Shown here one piece after another: positions 46,781-58,814 of a DNA stretch of 64,000 nucleotides. The notes beneath the pieces were generated by a model. The model made no database searches, had not been told where the DNA came from, and saw only the letters and a list, made by a program, of their open reading frames with translations. Position 1 is the stretch's first letter. The number at the start of each line of letters is the position of its first letter. Both the position numbers and the translations under genes were made by a program. Origin of the DNA: Melampsora larici-populina 98AG31 (taxonomy: Eukaryota > Basidiomycota > Pucciniomycetes > Pucciniales > Melampsoraceae); assembly GCF_000204055.1 (NCBI RefSeq), contig NW_006768767.1, positions 124,001-188,000 on the forward strand, in the 5' to 3' direction.

Positions 46781-49700
46781 GATTCTGTTGTTGAAAAACT
46801 CCATACGCCATCAACGAAAATTTCTATGAAGGTCCGAGTGGGAGTCATGCAGGAAAGTGATGATACATGTTCATAAGCTTATGACACTCAGAGGTGGGTT
46901 GTGGGTTGAAAAAGTCGAAAACCCCCAAACCCTCAAATATTAGTCAGATCGCCTTGAAGTTTTGGGTCAATTTGAGGAATCGACTCAGTCAACTTGCCAC
47001 TATCAATGAATCTCATCGACTACGATCTCATTCTTAATCTTATTGATGTGGTGCTCGTCTAATTCGGATAATCAAACGCCTGTAACTCGAGAATACTATG
47101 CAACACCGTCAACGATCGTGTAGCTTTCAAAAGCATTCGAAGCAGCCAAGAAGCCCTGGGTCCACGCATCAACTGCCTCAAGGGTAAACAAGTTGTTTGT
47201 GGAGGATCCTTGGCAGCCAATTATCAGACCAGGCGTTCCATACGTTCTCCTGCTGAGATCTATATTCGGCACTTTAGGTGCATATATCTTGGTGATGTTT
47301 AGTTGCACTGCCGAAGTGATGCTTGCGCCAGAGGTTGTGAGCACGCGCAGTATCCACGCACCCAAGCAAAGAGATGAAATGAAAAAATCGGCTCGATTGA
47401 CTTGAAGCTCTAAATCACATCATGGCACTTTCAGTCAGTCAATGCGAGAATAATGTAGAGCAGACCCTAGAATGCATAGGTCTCAATATCTGCCGGGAAA
47501 GACAGGACACGGGACAAAGACTCTCGTTGATCTTCATGTTCATCTGTCTACGATCGAGATGACTTGTGGGATATCTTTGAAAATTTTCATCTGACCACTC
47601 TACATTTGCGAGAGCTTGCATACATCCTTTGGATATAGAGTCACTGGGGTCAGACCAGACCAAAAAATCGAACCTAGGAGGACTCGAGCAATGATTGATT
47701 GCTAAGCCATGTCAAAATCGTGGATTACAAACCCAGAATGATCAATGCATAAATGATGTGCATGTTTCTAGGATGAGTCAATAAGAATGTGTCTCAAAGG
47801 CCTATCGACTCTAGCGACTCGACATCAGAAGCTTTCACAGTGGCCAAAAAATATCTCTTCTGTGGGAAAAGTCAAGGCAGGCCACAGGTACTCTCTAGAG
47901 GATTCGAAATTTCATGTTCGTATGTTCCAGGATTGAATATAGACATATAAGGCGTCATCGATGTCATCAAATCAGATCGTTCTGGATTCAAGGAAGCTTT
48001 CATATAACCTTTGGTCGAAAAGCTCACTGACTTTATAGCAAGACCAGAATCAAAACTAGGTTCATACCATGGAAACTCCAGCGGGTCGCTGCCAACAGAA
48101 ATCCATGGTCAATCAACACCAGCTGAGTGTTAGAAGGCGTGGACTGAGCATGAATCAACATGAACATCAATGTATAGATGATATGTGTTCCATTTTCAGG
48201 ATCAACAACCACAAATGCGAGACTTGGGGCATATAGTTCCCTTGAACGAGATAATTCTGATAATGCGAGGTACCTAAATTCGCTGGACTGCGACCGTCTA
48301 ACCAATTGAATCTTAACAAATCAATTTTTTATATTGTAGATTCCAGGATTGTCATCCATAATGCGAGAAAGCTGAGGCGAGCCGAATATCACGATTGATG
48401 CGATAGCCCAATATCAAATGAAAAGGGGATCGGAGGAAGATAAGTCTACGCGAACACAGGAAGTAGATGATCGTAGGGGGATGAGTCTACAATACTCACC
48501 AAGCAATTCTGGGCAGATTCTTCGGACTAAAAGCCTACAAGTATTCTGCTGATGCTCAGGGCCGTCCAAAAATCGGTGATGGGAGAGGTGATCCGGGGTT
48601 GAAAGGAAATAATTTAGCTGAAGAGAGGCCAACAAATTTTAGTTCCAACGAAAACTTCGCTATAGTATGTTCAATGCTGAATTGGTCAATATAGGGAAGC
48701 TGGGGTGAACTGAACGTCACAGTGGCCAAGTGCTTGTTAGCTATGTATTGAAAATCGACTCAAAATTCACGATAGTCAACACTCAGATGGACGAATACCG
48801 TGAGTGGACTTTTTGAGATCAATAAGTAAGAACGCGTGAAAGGGTGCGCGTGGATTAATGCTAGAAACTGGAGACGTAGGCACCATAACATTTTCCGTAC
48901 AGCTTCTGCTTTATTATCTTGAGTACAAAGGGTAAAATAATGTACTAGCATTATTGTAAATGTTCAGTCAACATTAAAAATGCGACCAAGGTGATGCTGA
49001 TCCCAGTCATTATTTAGCGCGTAGTGATTGTATTTTTTACTCAGAGATCTCTTCACAACATACCACAACAATACCAAACTCCACCTTTGATTCCTTCCGC
49101 CTCATTTCAAATCTCATCCCTCAATCCCTCTCACAACCTTTTTCTTCACTTAGAAAACTCGTCTTGATCACAATGCGTCCTCCTGCCCTCGATCTCAAGA
49201 ATTGTAGAGTCAAGAAAGTGTTCACCAACAATGTCAACAATGTCAATTCAGTGAGCACTGGTTTCTTTCGCTCACTTTTTGACCCCCTCTAATCCTTTCA
49301 TCCTTTCCATTTTCACTTCCTGACTCTTATTTTTTTTGCCTTTCAAGGGCGCCGCTTCCGGTAGCGAGCGAAGCCCCTTGGAAGTAGAACTTGGTGGTCT
49401 CTCCCCAGCTAGACTATCCATCTTTAACCTTGAGGAACCTTGCCCATCCCCAACTCTCGAACGCCCCCTTCGCATCAGAAGAAGATCCACATCTTCAAGC
49501 GTTCTTTCCAGCGCACCTGGTGACAATTCTATGGTATGTGCTGTTAACCCATTCACCTATCTGGATCAATCTTCTTTTCTCTTGTTGACTTATCCTTTTC
49601 CAAACTCCTCTTTCTCTTCCTTTACATCTTCCCACTCTGAATTTTTCAAGACTTCCAACCCCTCCCACATTGAACCAAGACCTCGTGTCATCTACTCCGG

Positions 49701-50990
49701 CCCACCTTTACTTATGAACCCCGACGGTAGTGTCAAATCACCTCATCGAACACCCAACCTTATCATCAAAAGTACTATCAAGAGAGTTTGCCCACGAAAA
49801 ACTTCCAGGAAACCATTGGTATGTGTTCCCATATTCCAATTATCAACTGTCTTACATTCAATTATCAATCTTCTTGCATTCGTTACTCATTTCTCTTGTG
49901 CCACTTTTGCCTTTTGATTTATATCACAGAGCGAACTGTTATCTGCGCAGCGCTACAGAGTACTCTACACCATTGTTGAGGACCCAGAGGAAGAATGAAG
50001 GGATGAATCTAAAGGCAAGAGAAGGTTTGGGCGCAAGGTAAGATATCAGTATACTTTATTTTTTCTGAAATCGTTTCCAATCATTTTGAAAGGAAAGAGA
50101 CTGACTATACCTTCTCTGAACTTCCTCTCGGCCTATCCATTCAACCCATAGTGCTCACTCTTCTGCATATGCCGAATCTTTTGATTGATCCTTTATGTGA
50201 CGGAATACTTGATGAACATGTTATGTATTGGTTGTTTTATATCCATTAAAATTAGGAGTTGGAATTGGAATTAGGATTGGGATTCATTAAGATCAGGAAT
50301 TGGAATTGGAATTTATTTCACTGTCATTGTGTTGAGATTATTTCTCATACTCTGAGACTGAGGATGTTGAGAACCTTGCTTTGTGAAAGCCTTCATCCGA
50401 TCTTTTTGAGCCATTGATGTGTCAAAGTACCAGCCTTCTCCTACAATTACCTGGTTGAAGCAAGCTATTTTACTTGAGACATCTTGAGATCTTTTGCCAA
50501 TTGAAAGAAGGAAGAACATTGTCTGTAGTACATATTTCAACAAAATTCTCATATTTTGTCTCTTCCAAAGACGTGGGTATGGAGACATCTTTCTGCACTC
50601 ACGAGTGGCTTTCACTTTTAAGCGCTAAGAAGATGTTTCTCTTTCCTATAATGTGTTCCTCCTCTCATGACCCTATGACTCCTGAACTTGTCTTCTGAAA
50701 CAATTATCTTCAAGTCATACATAGTGATTCTGGATAGGCCACCGAACATCAACGGAATTACCGGCCTCTGGCACCTCACTTTGGCTAACTGTGCTCTCTA
50801 GTCACCCTGATAACCACTGATGTGAGCCTGGCCATGCGCGAAGCGATTGGGCACTCAGACATCCCCGACCCTCGTGAGGCGAGAAGGTCCAATAAATCAG
50901 GTACGATGACCATTGACTTTGGTGATGACATACCCATCAATATATACATTATGTAGCAAGCCTAGACTTGTAGCTTGTTTTGGAAGGTTT
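46780..50990. repeat. Segmental duplication, copy C
   Basis: The part upstream of 48.9 kb is diverged but still alignable to A and B in places (CTCAAATATTAGTCAGATCG against CTCAAATATTAGCCAAGCTG). From about 48.9 kb through the gene it is close to B, and 50.37-50.98 kb again matches 23.77-24.26 kb of copy A (TGAGAACCTTGCTTTGTGAA). Confidence 0.75.
49173..49998 (+). CDS. Duplicated unknown protein, copy C (166 aa)
   Basis: Exons 49173-49250, 49348-49533, 49651-49818 and 49930-49998, same lengths and phases as the other two copies, intact from MRPPALDLKNCRVKKVF to EDPEEE. Distinct residues include EVELGG in exon 2 and PRVIYSGPP in exon 3. Exon 1 is closest to copy A, while exon 4 and the downstream sequence are closest to copy B, which suggests gene conversion or stepwise duplication. 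Function unknown. Confidence 0.7.
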
Positions 50991-51610
50991 GCCTCTATGC
51001 TTGGATCAAAACGAGTAGGGGCATAAGTTGGAGTACGTACATATGTCGTTTTGATTTACTTTGGTATAGAGTTACCCTCAAAAATCATTCAGCTTGTTCT
51101 GTCTTTTTTAACATAAATGGCCTTTCTCCTCAATCTAAGCGGATAAAACCTGAGGGTTTGTTTTCTAAACAAAGTCCTTCATTTTGCATGTTGTCCAGAT
51201 AGCTCGGTCTAACAGCCACTAGTGTTTTTTTCCTTTCACTTCAACAAGATCGCAGTTGTTCAGCATAGGCACTCAAGAATGATCTCTTTGTTGACTGTGC
51301 CATTCTACCAGACAAATACTGAAAGGGTTTGAAAAGTCATTGATGTGTGGATGGGACGGAGTGAGCCTACAACAAATGCTGAACAAAAATGATTCGAAAA
51401 TCAAGAAGTTTTCAAGCAAATCTCGATAGATCGGAACTGAGCAGAATTCTAACGGAGTGCAGCATACTAAGAAGTCTAACTTTCCCTTTGGCTTTCTAAC
51501 GGCCAGATGTATCCATTTTTTGCGCTTTTGTTCATTTCTTCAATTCTCCAAGAATGGCGCTCTTGTACGATAGCTGATTGATGATCTTGCAAAAAACACA
51601 AGGCTTCGGG
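50991..51610. other. Stretch without a recognised gene
   Basis: No convincing coding sequence. It leads into the promoter of the gene at 51.78 kb. A stretch near 51.36-51.46 kb (GAACAAAAATGATTCGAAAA; AATTCTAACGGAGT) resembles 58.26-58.34 kb and may be a dispersed repeat. Confidence 0.45.
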
Positions 51611-51618
51611 TATATAAA
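51611..51618 (+). promoter_or_regulatory. TATA box of the gene at 51.78 kb
   Basis: TATATAAA in GGGTATATAAACC, 166 bp upstream of the ATG; followed by CATTCCCACCATTCCATCA-type leader sequence. Good match in sequence and distance. Confidence 0.6.
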
Positions 51619-51776
51619 CCGCGTAACAGACTCATCCATTCCCACCATTCCATCATAATTCCAAACAATCAATACAAGCCTCATTCAATTCTTCGTTCAT
51701 AACATTCATAACTTTACACTCAAAATCATCATATAGCAATCTCAGTTCAACTTTAAAAAGAAATCATCTTTTTTCA

Positions 51777-52886
51777 ATGGCATCAACACAAATCACCTCC
51801 CCCAGATCCGACAAAAATACTTTAAGCCAATCCCAAGAGATTCAAGCATGGGGAGAGCTTTATATATTTGATCTCCCGAAACCTCTACGCGGAGCTCTAT
51901 TCGCGAATGACCTGATATTACCTTATTCCCTTGCTCCCCAAACTAGTGTAGAAACTTCAGAAGAAATATGGCCTGGTAACCTTGAGTGGATCAAAAGGAT
52001 TAAATTGTATAGTAAAGCCTACAGATTCGAATTCTTTCGTTGTGTTCTACCTCAGTCTTTTGGTCGTGAGAGTGGTTTGATATTTGATAAACCTCTTTCC
52101 GAATTAAGAAGACTACAATATGATGATAAAATTTTAGGTCATAGACGTTGGACTTTGATAATCTTTGGAAAAGAAAAAATTGCTGCTATACATCTTCAAA
52201 CTGATTTATTGAAACACGACGAAAATGAAACTATCAAAGACAGATTGGTCATCCTCAAAGATGAAGTGAAACGTTAGTTTTCAGTACTCTTATAGAACTC
52301 TTTTATCCTTTTGATTCAAACTGACTTTCATCTACCAATCATACTCTTCACATCACTATTGATCTAGCTGTCCTGGCGGTCGAAACGAAAAAAGTTCATT
52401 CAAAGACCAAAAAGGAAAGACTCGTCGAAAAATTGACTCCTAAGAGTTCAACAGGAGTTGATAGAGACCCCATGAATAAAGACCTCATGAAACAGGTACT
52501 TGCTTCAATTCTGGATTCTGACTCTTCCTTTCCTCTAATCCCACCTTCTCTGTTTGTCTCATAGGCTGGCTCCGAGCTCTTGGTGTCTTGGGAAACCGAA
52601 TTAGAAAAATCAGAACTTATCTTTGCTGGTGCTACTAAGAAGGAAATCTCAACTTTCTTTCCAGAATCATCATCATTATATAACAAACTTCGATCTTTTC
52701 CTTTTGACTTTGGATCTCCGGTGAGTAATCTTCTTTAAAATTCAATTTAGTTGGATTTGCTATTCTGATGCAAGATATTTTTGTGTTTTCTATTTGACTT
52801 GACAGAACATTGAGGAGCTCAAGCGTTGCTACGTGAAGCTTACTACAGCTAAGCTTAACCTTGACTTATTAACACAGGAAAACTAG
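51777..52886 (+). CDS. Unknown protein, 286 aa, four exons
   Basis: Exons 51777-52272, 52368-52495, 52565-52720 and 52806-52886 add to 861 nt with consistent phases and an intact frame. The protein begins MASTQITSPRSDKNTLSQSQ, has an aromatic-rich central part (YRFEFFRCVLPQSFGRESG; HRRWTLIIFGKEK), a Lys-rich linker (KKVHSKTKKERLVEK) and ends in a helical KRCYVKLTTAKLNLDLLTQE. No signal peptide, membrane segment or domain is recognised. A TATA box and pyrimidine/A-rich leader suggest an expressed single gene. It lies between a segmental duplication and a hAT transposon. Confidence 0.78.
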
Positions 52887-53247
52887 AGGATGTCAATACG
52901 CATTTCATTTTCATTGATTGTACATAGCCATTTTCTTCAAGCTTTTTTTGCTGAATATATCAGTCGTCCCTTTATTGAAATCAGAGAATTAGATTTTATT
53001 TAATGACATTTGCTTGAGAATAGTGATCACGTGGTTTTGTCAGAACTGGGTACAGTACCAGAAAGTGGATGGTAAGAAGTGTATTTAGTTTTTTCAATTG
53101 GCAATATTGGTCTCGTATTATTTTTCTCTCGCATCAACTCTATCATTTCCAGAAGCAGTTCTTGCGAGACACTTGCTTCTGAGGGGTCTTTCTGTTCCTT
53201 ATGAGTACTTCAGGGGTGCTCTTCACGAAAAAACGACCAGCTTCTCT
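52887..53247. other. 3' flank of the 51.78 kb gene
   Basis: Presumed 3' untranslated and intergenic sequence up to the hAT element; nothing else seen. Confidence 0.4.
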
Positions 53248-53254
53248 GCTCTCC
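53248..53254. repeat. hAT target-site duplication, left
   Basis: GCTCTCC, repeated at 57810-57816. hAT elements make 8-bp duplications; here seven bases match exactly and the eighth differs or belongs to the TIR. Confidence 0.75.
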
Positions 53255-56200
53255 CAACGTCTGAACCGATCCGCCCCAAAAAGCGGTAGCGGGGCGGGTC
53301 GCCCCGCCGCCGCTCTCGGTTCTTTTCTGTAGCGGATGCAAGCGTCCCGCCACCGCCCTAACCCCAAATCTGGGGTTGTAGCGGGAAGTCAAGGGGGCGG
53401 GGCGTTCCAGATTTGCGCCCCGCAGCCCCTTCTCAGAGCGGTATGTAGCGTTTTGGACAGCTGACGCAAGATACCGACAGCCATCCACTATCTGATCAAC
53501 TTTTGGCACCTGCAGCTCTACTTGGCGACCTCAGACAAGCACGAGACCCCTTCCAAACCTTTCGATCTGCCATATCCTCTACTACCTGGACAGCCAAATC
53601 TTCGACAAACACGCCTTATCGATGTCTCAAGGCTTTTCGATAGCTCAAATCGTATCTGGTAAGTACTTCGTGCCCTTGATCTCTCTCTTGAAGACCAAAC
53701 TAACTCAAACAACCCCAACCTTTTCATCCAACCCGTCCGGTCATCGGATGTTGCCTTTTGAAGTGATATCATAGGTCCAAACCCTGCTTTTCAAAGCTTT
53801 CGATTCGATCTGGTCTTCGAACATATAAGCTGAGCACTTCTCACTCAGATTCCCTTCCTTGCACGATCATTCCCCAATTAATCGTAATACCATCAGCAAC
53901 AATCAGTTATCTTACTATTATCCCTGATACATTATCCTTGATTATACTTGATCTACCAGTTTTCAAAAAACTATTTAAAACTTACCTTCAAACTCTTTTC
54001 TTCCCTGTCTTACTCGTACTTCTGATAGATTTGATCGGTTCATGATATGGCTCCTTCTACTACATCATATCTCGCTCCTCCGATGAACACCGGTCCTACG
54101 CTTCGCCCACAAACCCCTCCCAGTCCTAAGGAAGGGTTTGTTGTCCAATCCCCTGACTCCAGAGTCTCTGTCCAGCGTCCGACTCCTTCCAGCGACAGCG
54201 AATTGCCTGGAGACATTGACTTCGATAGTCTTGGCTTCGATCCTGCCCAGATTGTCGACGACTCCGAATCTGAATCGTCTGTTGTCGAGATTGTCAAAGC
54301 CAAAGAGTCTGCACCAAAGATCACCAAGAAGAAGAAAAAGAAAACTCTAGGTGTCAAGACTCTTTCTAAGCGTCGTCCTCGGGGTTCTGGCTCGTCAGTT
54401 ATTCTGATTCGAGGCCCTGGAAAGAAACCCAAAAAGGCCGTTCCACCAGTAGTAAGTCTAACTTTTGAAGACTCATCACTTTCATCTACTGATCAATTGT
54501 TTCTTTCTTTCGATCTTATCCCTTTCCAACTCTTACTTGTTCTCTTTATCTTTCTTGAATTAATACCATCAGGCTGGTATTCCAGATGGGATCGACATCA
54601 ATCAAGACTCCGATATTGAAGTCGTCGAAACCAAAGGTGTTCGCCGTGCCCAACTGGGACGGGTCTCCAAACTGTTGGAGTACTTTGAACCACCAACTCA
54701 CATCAAAGGCAAGGTAAGTTTTGTTGTTCATTCATTTATTTTGTCAATATAAAGCCATCTCGACTTCAAGGTCCCAATGCTAATGTTTCTTCTGTAGAGT
54801 GGTGATAATCCACGTTCTTACAGATGCCGATGGTGCAAAGGAAGATTTATCCGTGGTCTGCGAACTCACTACAACTTGTACGCCCACCGTGATGGGGCTA
54901 AGGGAAGGTCTGCCTGTCCACTACGATCTCGTGCCATTCAAGCTGGCTGTATCCTTCCGCCAACATGGGCTCAAGAGAATGCCGCTAACGATGTCGCTTC
55001 AGACAAAGCTAACGGGCAGCCCACCCTGGATTCATTCTTGTCGCGCACCACCTTTAATGTGGACTTGTGCAACACAGTCCTTGTGATGTGGATCCTTTTA
55101 CACGCGCTTCCTTTCAATCGTTTCTATGACACCCCTCTTCGCGCGGCGTTTAAACTTGCCAATCGACGTGCTGATCTTAGGTCTGCAACTTGGGCTGCTG
55201 GTGTGGCTAAGGACTTGTATAGCAGCTTGAGCAAGTCAGCTATCTCCTTAGTAAAAGTAAGTTATGTTTCATATTCTTATTTCTCTTTTTCTCGAACTAA
55301 TCATCAAAACACTTTGTAACAGAACAACTCGAGCAAATTCTCTCTCATCCATGATGTCTGGACAACAAAGGGGAATTGGTTCGCCTTCATCGGTGTATCA
55401 GCGAATTACATTGACGATAACTGGAATTTCCGCACAATCCACCTCACCTTGAAGTTGGTTGCATGGAACAAGTTTGGCTACCTCTTAGCCAAACCAGTTG
55501 GGCGTTTTTTAATGGCTCACGACTTGCACACCAAGATAAGTATTTCAACGTTTCAAATATCTTTCTGTCTATCAGTAGCTAATTGTTTCTTTGATTCTTT
55601 ACATGCTAGGTCAAACGACTGATTCGGGTGCTTCTAACAACACAATGGCACGTGAAATGGAGATTATGTTCTCTGAAGGTGACAATTCTGTCGACTGGGA
55701 TTCATCACAGTATCACGTTAGGTGTTATGCCCACAAGCTTGGACTAGTGGTCAAGAAAGGTCTTAAAGTTTTGGGATTGTCGTCACATCAAACCTACCAC
55801 CCCGGCCAATATCTCAGTACCTGTCCCAGCCATTGTTCTGAATGACGATCCGACCGAAACTATCATCGATAACGATGAATCCGATGATGAAGACGATATC
55901 CTCAATGCCGAATTTCACACAAGACACGAGAAAACTGGTGATGATGAGAAGGAGGATGATCCTACCTACGACGATCTTCCCACCGATGGCTGCATTGTGG
56001 TCAAAGGAGCGTTAAAGGTATTACTATTTCTTTGTCTCATATACTTCCTTTTTACTTTCATTTACTGACATCGGTGGCACTTTAGTTGAAGGAATTCAAC
56101 GCCCTTCTTACTCGCAGCAATGCCCGGCGAGGTGAGTTCCAAGCTCGAGCTGCCCAGATGGGCTACGAAGGACCAGGTCCAATTGCTGGTTGGGGGATTT

Positions 56201-57809
56201 GTTGGAACATCGATCTAGAGATGTATTCCCGCCTGGTAGCTGGACGAGACGTAAGTTATCTTTCTGATTGATACACTTACATCAGAGTTGCTGACGTTCA
56301 TGAACTCTTTCAGGTTGTGGATTCAATTCTTATCACTGATAGGAAGACTAAATATTATCAAGGCATCATGATAACCATGGATGAATGGGACGCCGTTGAT
56401 ACACTATGCAAAATATTAGAAGAAAGTCTTTCTACTTCAACTTCGATTTATCTACAACCCAGTTTCTGAATCTTGATCGTCTGTCAGGTCTTTCGTCACT
56501 CGACCAAGCGTATGGAGGGCAATACCCCAACGGGTGCTATTGTCCTGGCTGAATATCTCAGAGTACATAACCTACTCTCTGATATCAGCAGCTCGACTGC
56601 TTTTCCAAGCCTTGGAAGGATGGTAGATACCATGATCCAACAGCTTGACAAATATCAAACAGAGGCTGTGACTGCCGAAATTATCATCCTGGTCACCATA
56701 CTTAATCCTAGATACCGACTGAAGTTTTTTGATTTACATTATCCCGAAGAAGCATCACGAGCTAAAGAATGCATTGAGGCCTTGTTCAGCAAGACCTTGG
56801 ATACTTGGCCTGCTACCCCACCCTCTACCCCTGATCCAACTCCTTCGCCTTTGGGTGGAGTGTATGACCAGTTCGATGTCTTCATTTCTTCTGCGACTTT
56901 CCAAACACCCGATTCAATTCGAGCAGCTGAGTTAGACTTGTACCTTCAAGGTAGTCATCCAATTCTCCCTGGCCAATCCGAGCTATCTTGGTGGATGGTG
57001 AGTTTTGTATCTTACTCATGACCAATTACGATGCTTGAAAACTGACCTGATATCCTCTGTAACAGGATAATGCTTGTCACTACCCGGTTCTTGCATCAAT
57101 GGCACGAGACTATCTCAGTATTTCGGCTACGTCTTGCGCTGAAGAGCGTGTATTTTCATCTGCAGCCGATATTGCTGTTCCTGCCCGGGGGGCTTTGAAG
57201 CCCAAAACCATCACTCGCGCTGTTGGCTGTCGTGAATGGTTAAGATATGGTATCACCACAGAAGATACATTCTCAGAAGCCCTGGCTTATCTTTCTTCCT
57301 ATAAAAACCATGGTCGTAAATGATCCTATGTTTTGTGTTTTACTCAATTTTTCTTTTCAAGTCACTCGTTGTTTGTTTCATTCAAGTACCATGTTTTGGT
57401 TTGATTTATCTTAGTTTCTTTCTTTTACTCTTTTAATACTTCAAGTCACTCCTTTACAATCATTATGCTATTTGTTTTGTTTTGTTTCCTTTGATCGTCT
57501 TATTTAAAATACTTCAAGTCATTCTTTGTTTGTCTCTTTTTCAAATATTTCAATCTATTCATGTAGATATTCAATTCTTTGTTAATATTAAAAAAAATTG
57601 TGAATAAACTATTCGCCGCGTTCCGCTCGTTTGCCTTCAAAAAAATGGAAGCGGGGCGAGAGCGGGTCCAACGAGCGCACCGCTTGGCCACTGATGTATC
57701 GGGTCTGAACTTAGAGCGGGGCGAGAGCGGGATATACATGTAGCGGGTAAGCTTCCCGCTGCAAAAAAAACGCTTAAAAGCGGGGCGCAGCGGGGCGCTT
57801 CAGACGTTG
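53255..57809 (+). mobile_element. hAT DNA transposon, 4.56 kb
   Basis: The left end reads CAACGTCTGAA and the right end TTCAGACGTTG. Both ends hold GC-rich clusters of GCGGGGCG and AGCGGG words over 150-200 bp, probable binding sites of the transposase. A multi-exon hAT transposase gene fills the centre. The ends look complete, but the gene carries at least two lesions. Confidence 0.87.
54047..57323 (+). pseudogene. hAT transposase gene with damaged splice donor and frameshift
   Basis: Starts MAPSTTSYLAPPMNTG; a disordered acidic-to-basic N-terminal region is followed by a BED-type zinc finger (YRCRWCKGRF...HYNLYAH), the hAT core (LIHDVWTTKGNWFAFIGVSA; QTTDSGASNNTMARE; VTILNPRYRLKFF) and a C-terminal hAT dimerisation domain (LSISATSCAEERVFSSAADI). 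Introns have GT-AG ends except one: at 55535 the expected donor reads ATAAGT, with its first base lost or changed. Near 55785 the frame shifts by one base before the KPTTPANISVPVPA segment. About nine exons. An intact protein would cut and rejoin the element in the nucleus; this copy probably cannot, but might move if an intact relative supplies transposase. Confidence 0.82.
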
Positions 57810-57816
57810 GCTCTCC
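57810..57816. repeat. hAT target-site duplication, right
   Basis: GCTCTCC, matching the left flank. Confidence 0.75.
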
Positions 57817-58600
57817 TGCATCAACCAAGATGCCACACTGGCGATCATATGGCGATGTGAATTGGCAGTTCAGAGCATCACCATACTTGGGTGATCATCA
57901 CAAGATCTATGTAGTCAGGTGTGAGTGAGTCTTGAACAGGAAACAAAGTTGTGTGCACAATGGTGTGACGGCATTTTCCACGTATAGAAGGTCTTCAGAC
58001 TCCACCCAAGATCAAACCTGGGAGGTTACTGGCTAGACGATGTTCTTGATTTGGAATGTACATTGTTGATCAAATGGCCTGGTCTACCAGCCACAAGCGG
58101 TCGGTTCCTTTCAATCCACTAAGATACATCTGTCAACCATAAGCGCTCAAAAATATTTACTTCACTTCATGAGCTATTCCTCAAAACAATTACTCAAAGG
58201 GAAGTGAAAAGTCGCTCGCCTGAAGGCTGAGATCAAGTGAGCTTGAAGTTGAAACGAATGCTGAACGAACAAGATTCAATGCGCAAGAAGTTGTCAGCGA
58301 CTTTTGACAGATTGGAACCGAGCCAAATTCTAACGGAGTCCATCATACCAAAAAGTCACCTGTGGCACCTGTAGGAAGTGACATACAAGTCTGTCAGAAA
58401 CTGGCAATTACAAAGGGCATGTAAGCCGATTCTTGGCCCAGAGCAGTTTCAGCGCTCCTGGAGCAGTTTTTTCTTGCACTCAAACACAAGTTAAAACAAA
58501 ATTCAGGGGGATAAAAACATTGTAGACCATTATTTACATGATAAACTGCCCTTATACAAATTTAAAGCACACTTGGACTTTGACTTTTTGCAAAGTCACT
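57817..58600. other. Stretch without a recognised gene
   Basis: No gene seen. The part 58.2-58.4 kb resembles 51.3-51.5 kb (AATTCTAACGGAGT). Confidence 0.45.
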
Positions 58601-58680
58601 AGCCAGAGCGCTCTGGGCCTCGCCAGAGCGCTCTGGGCCTCGCCAGAGCGCTCTGGAGTCTTGTCGGAGCGCTCTGAGCT
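58601..58680. repeat. Four tandem 20-bp units, each with a GC palindrome
   Basis: Units start at 58601, 58621, 58641 and 58661. The first three contain the perfect 14-bp palindrome CCAGAGCGCTCTGG; the fourth has GGAGCGCTCT. One-per-turn-like regular spacing of 20 bp (about two helical turns) places all palindromes on the same DNA face. Confidence 0.93.
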
Positions 58681-58814
58681 TGACTGACTGTACTTGTACA
58701 TGACAAGTACAACTTCACCAACACACAAACTCACTTCACCTGATCATGCCTCACTTCGAGCCTCAACTCAAGGTGCAATTTGTATGCATCACAAACTGCA
58801 GAACACTACTACTA

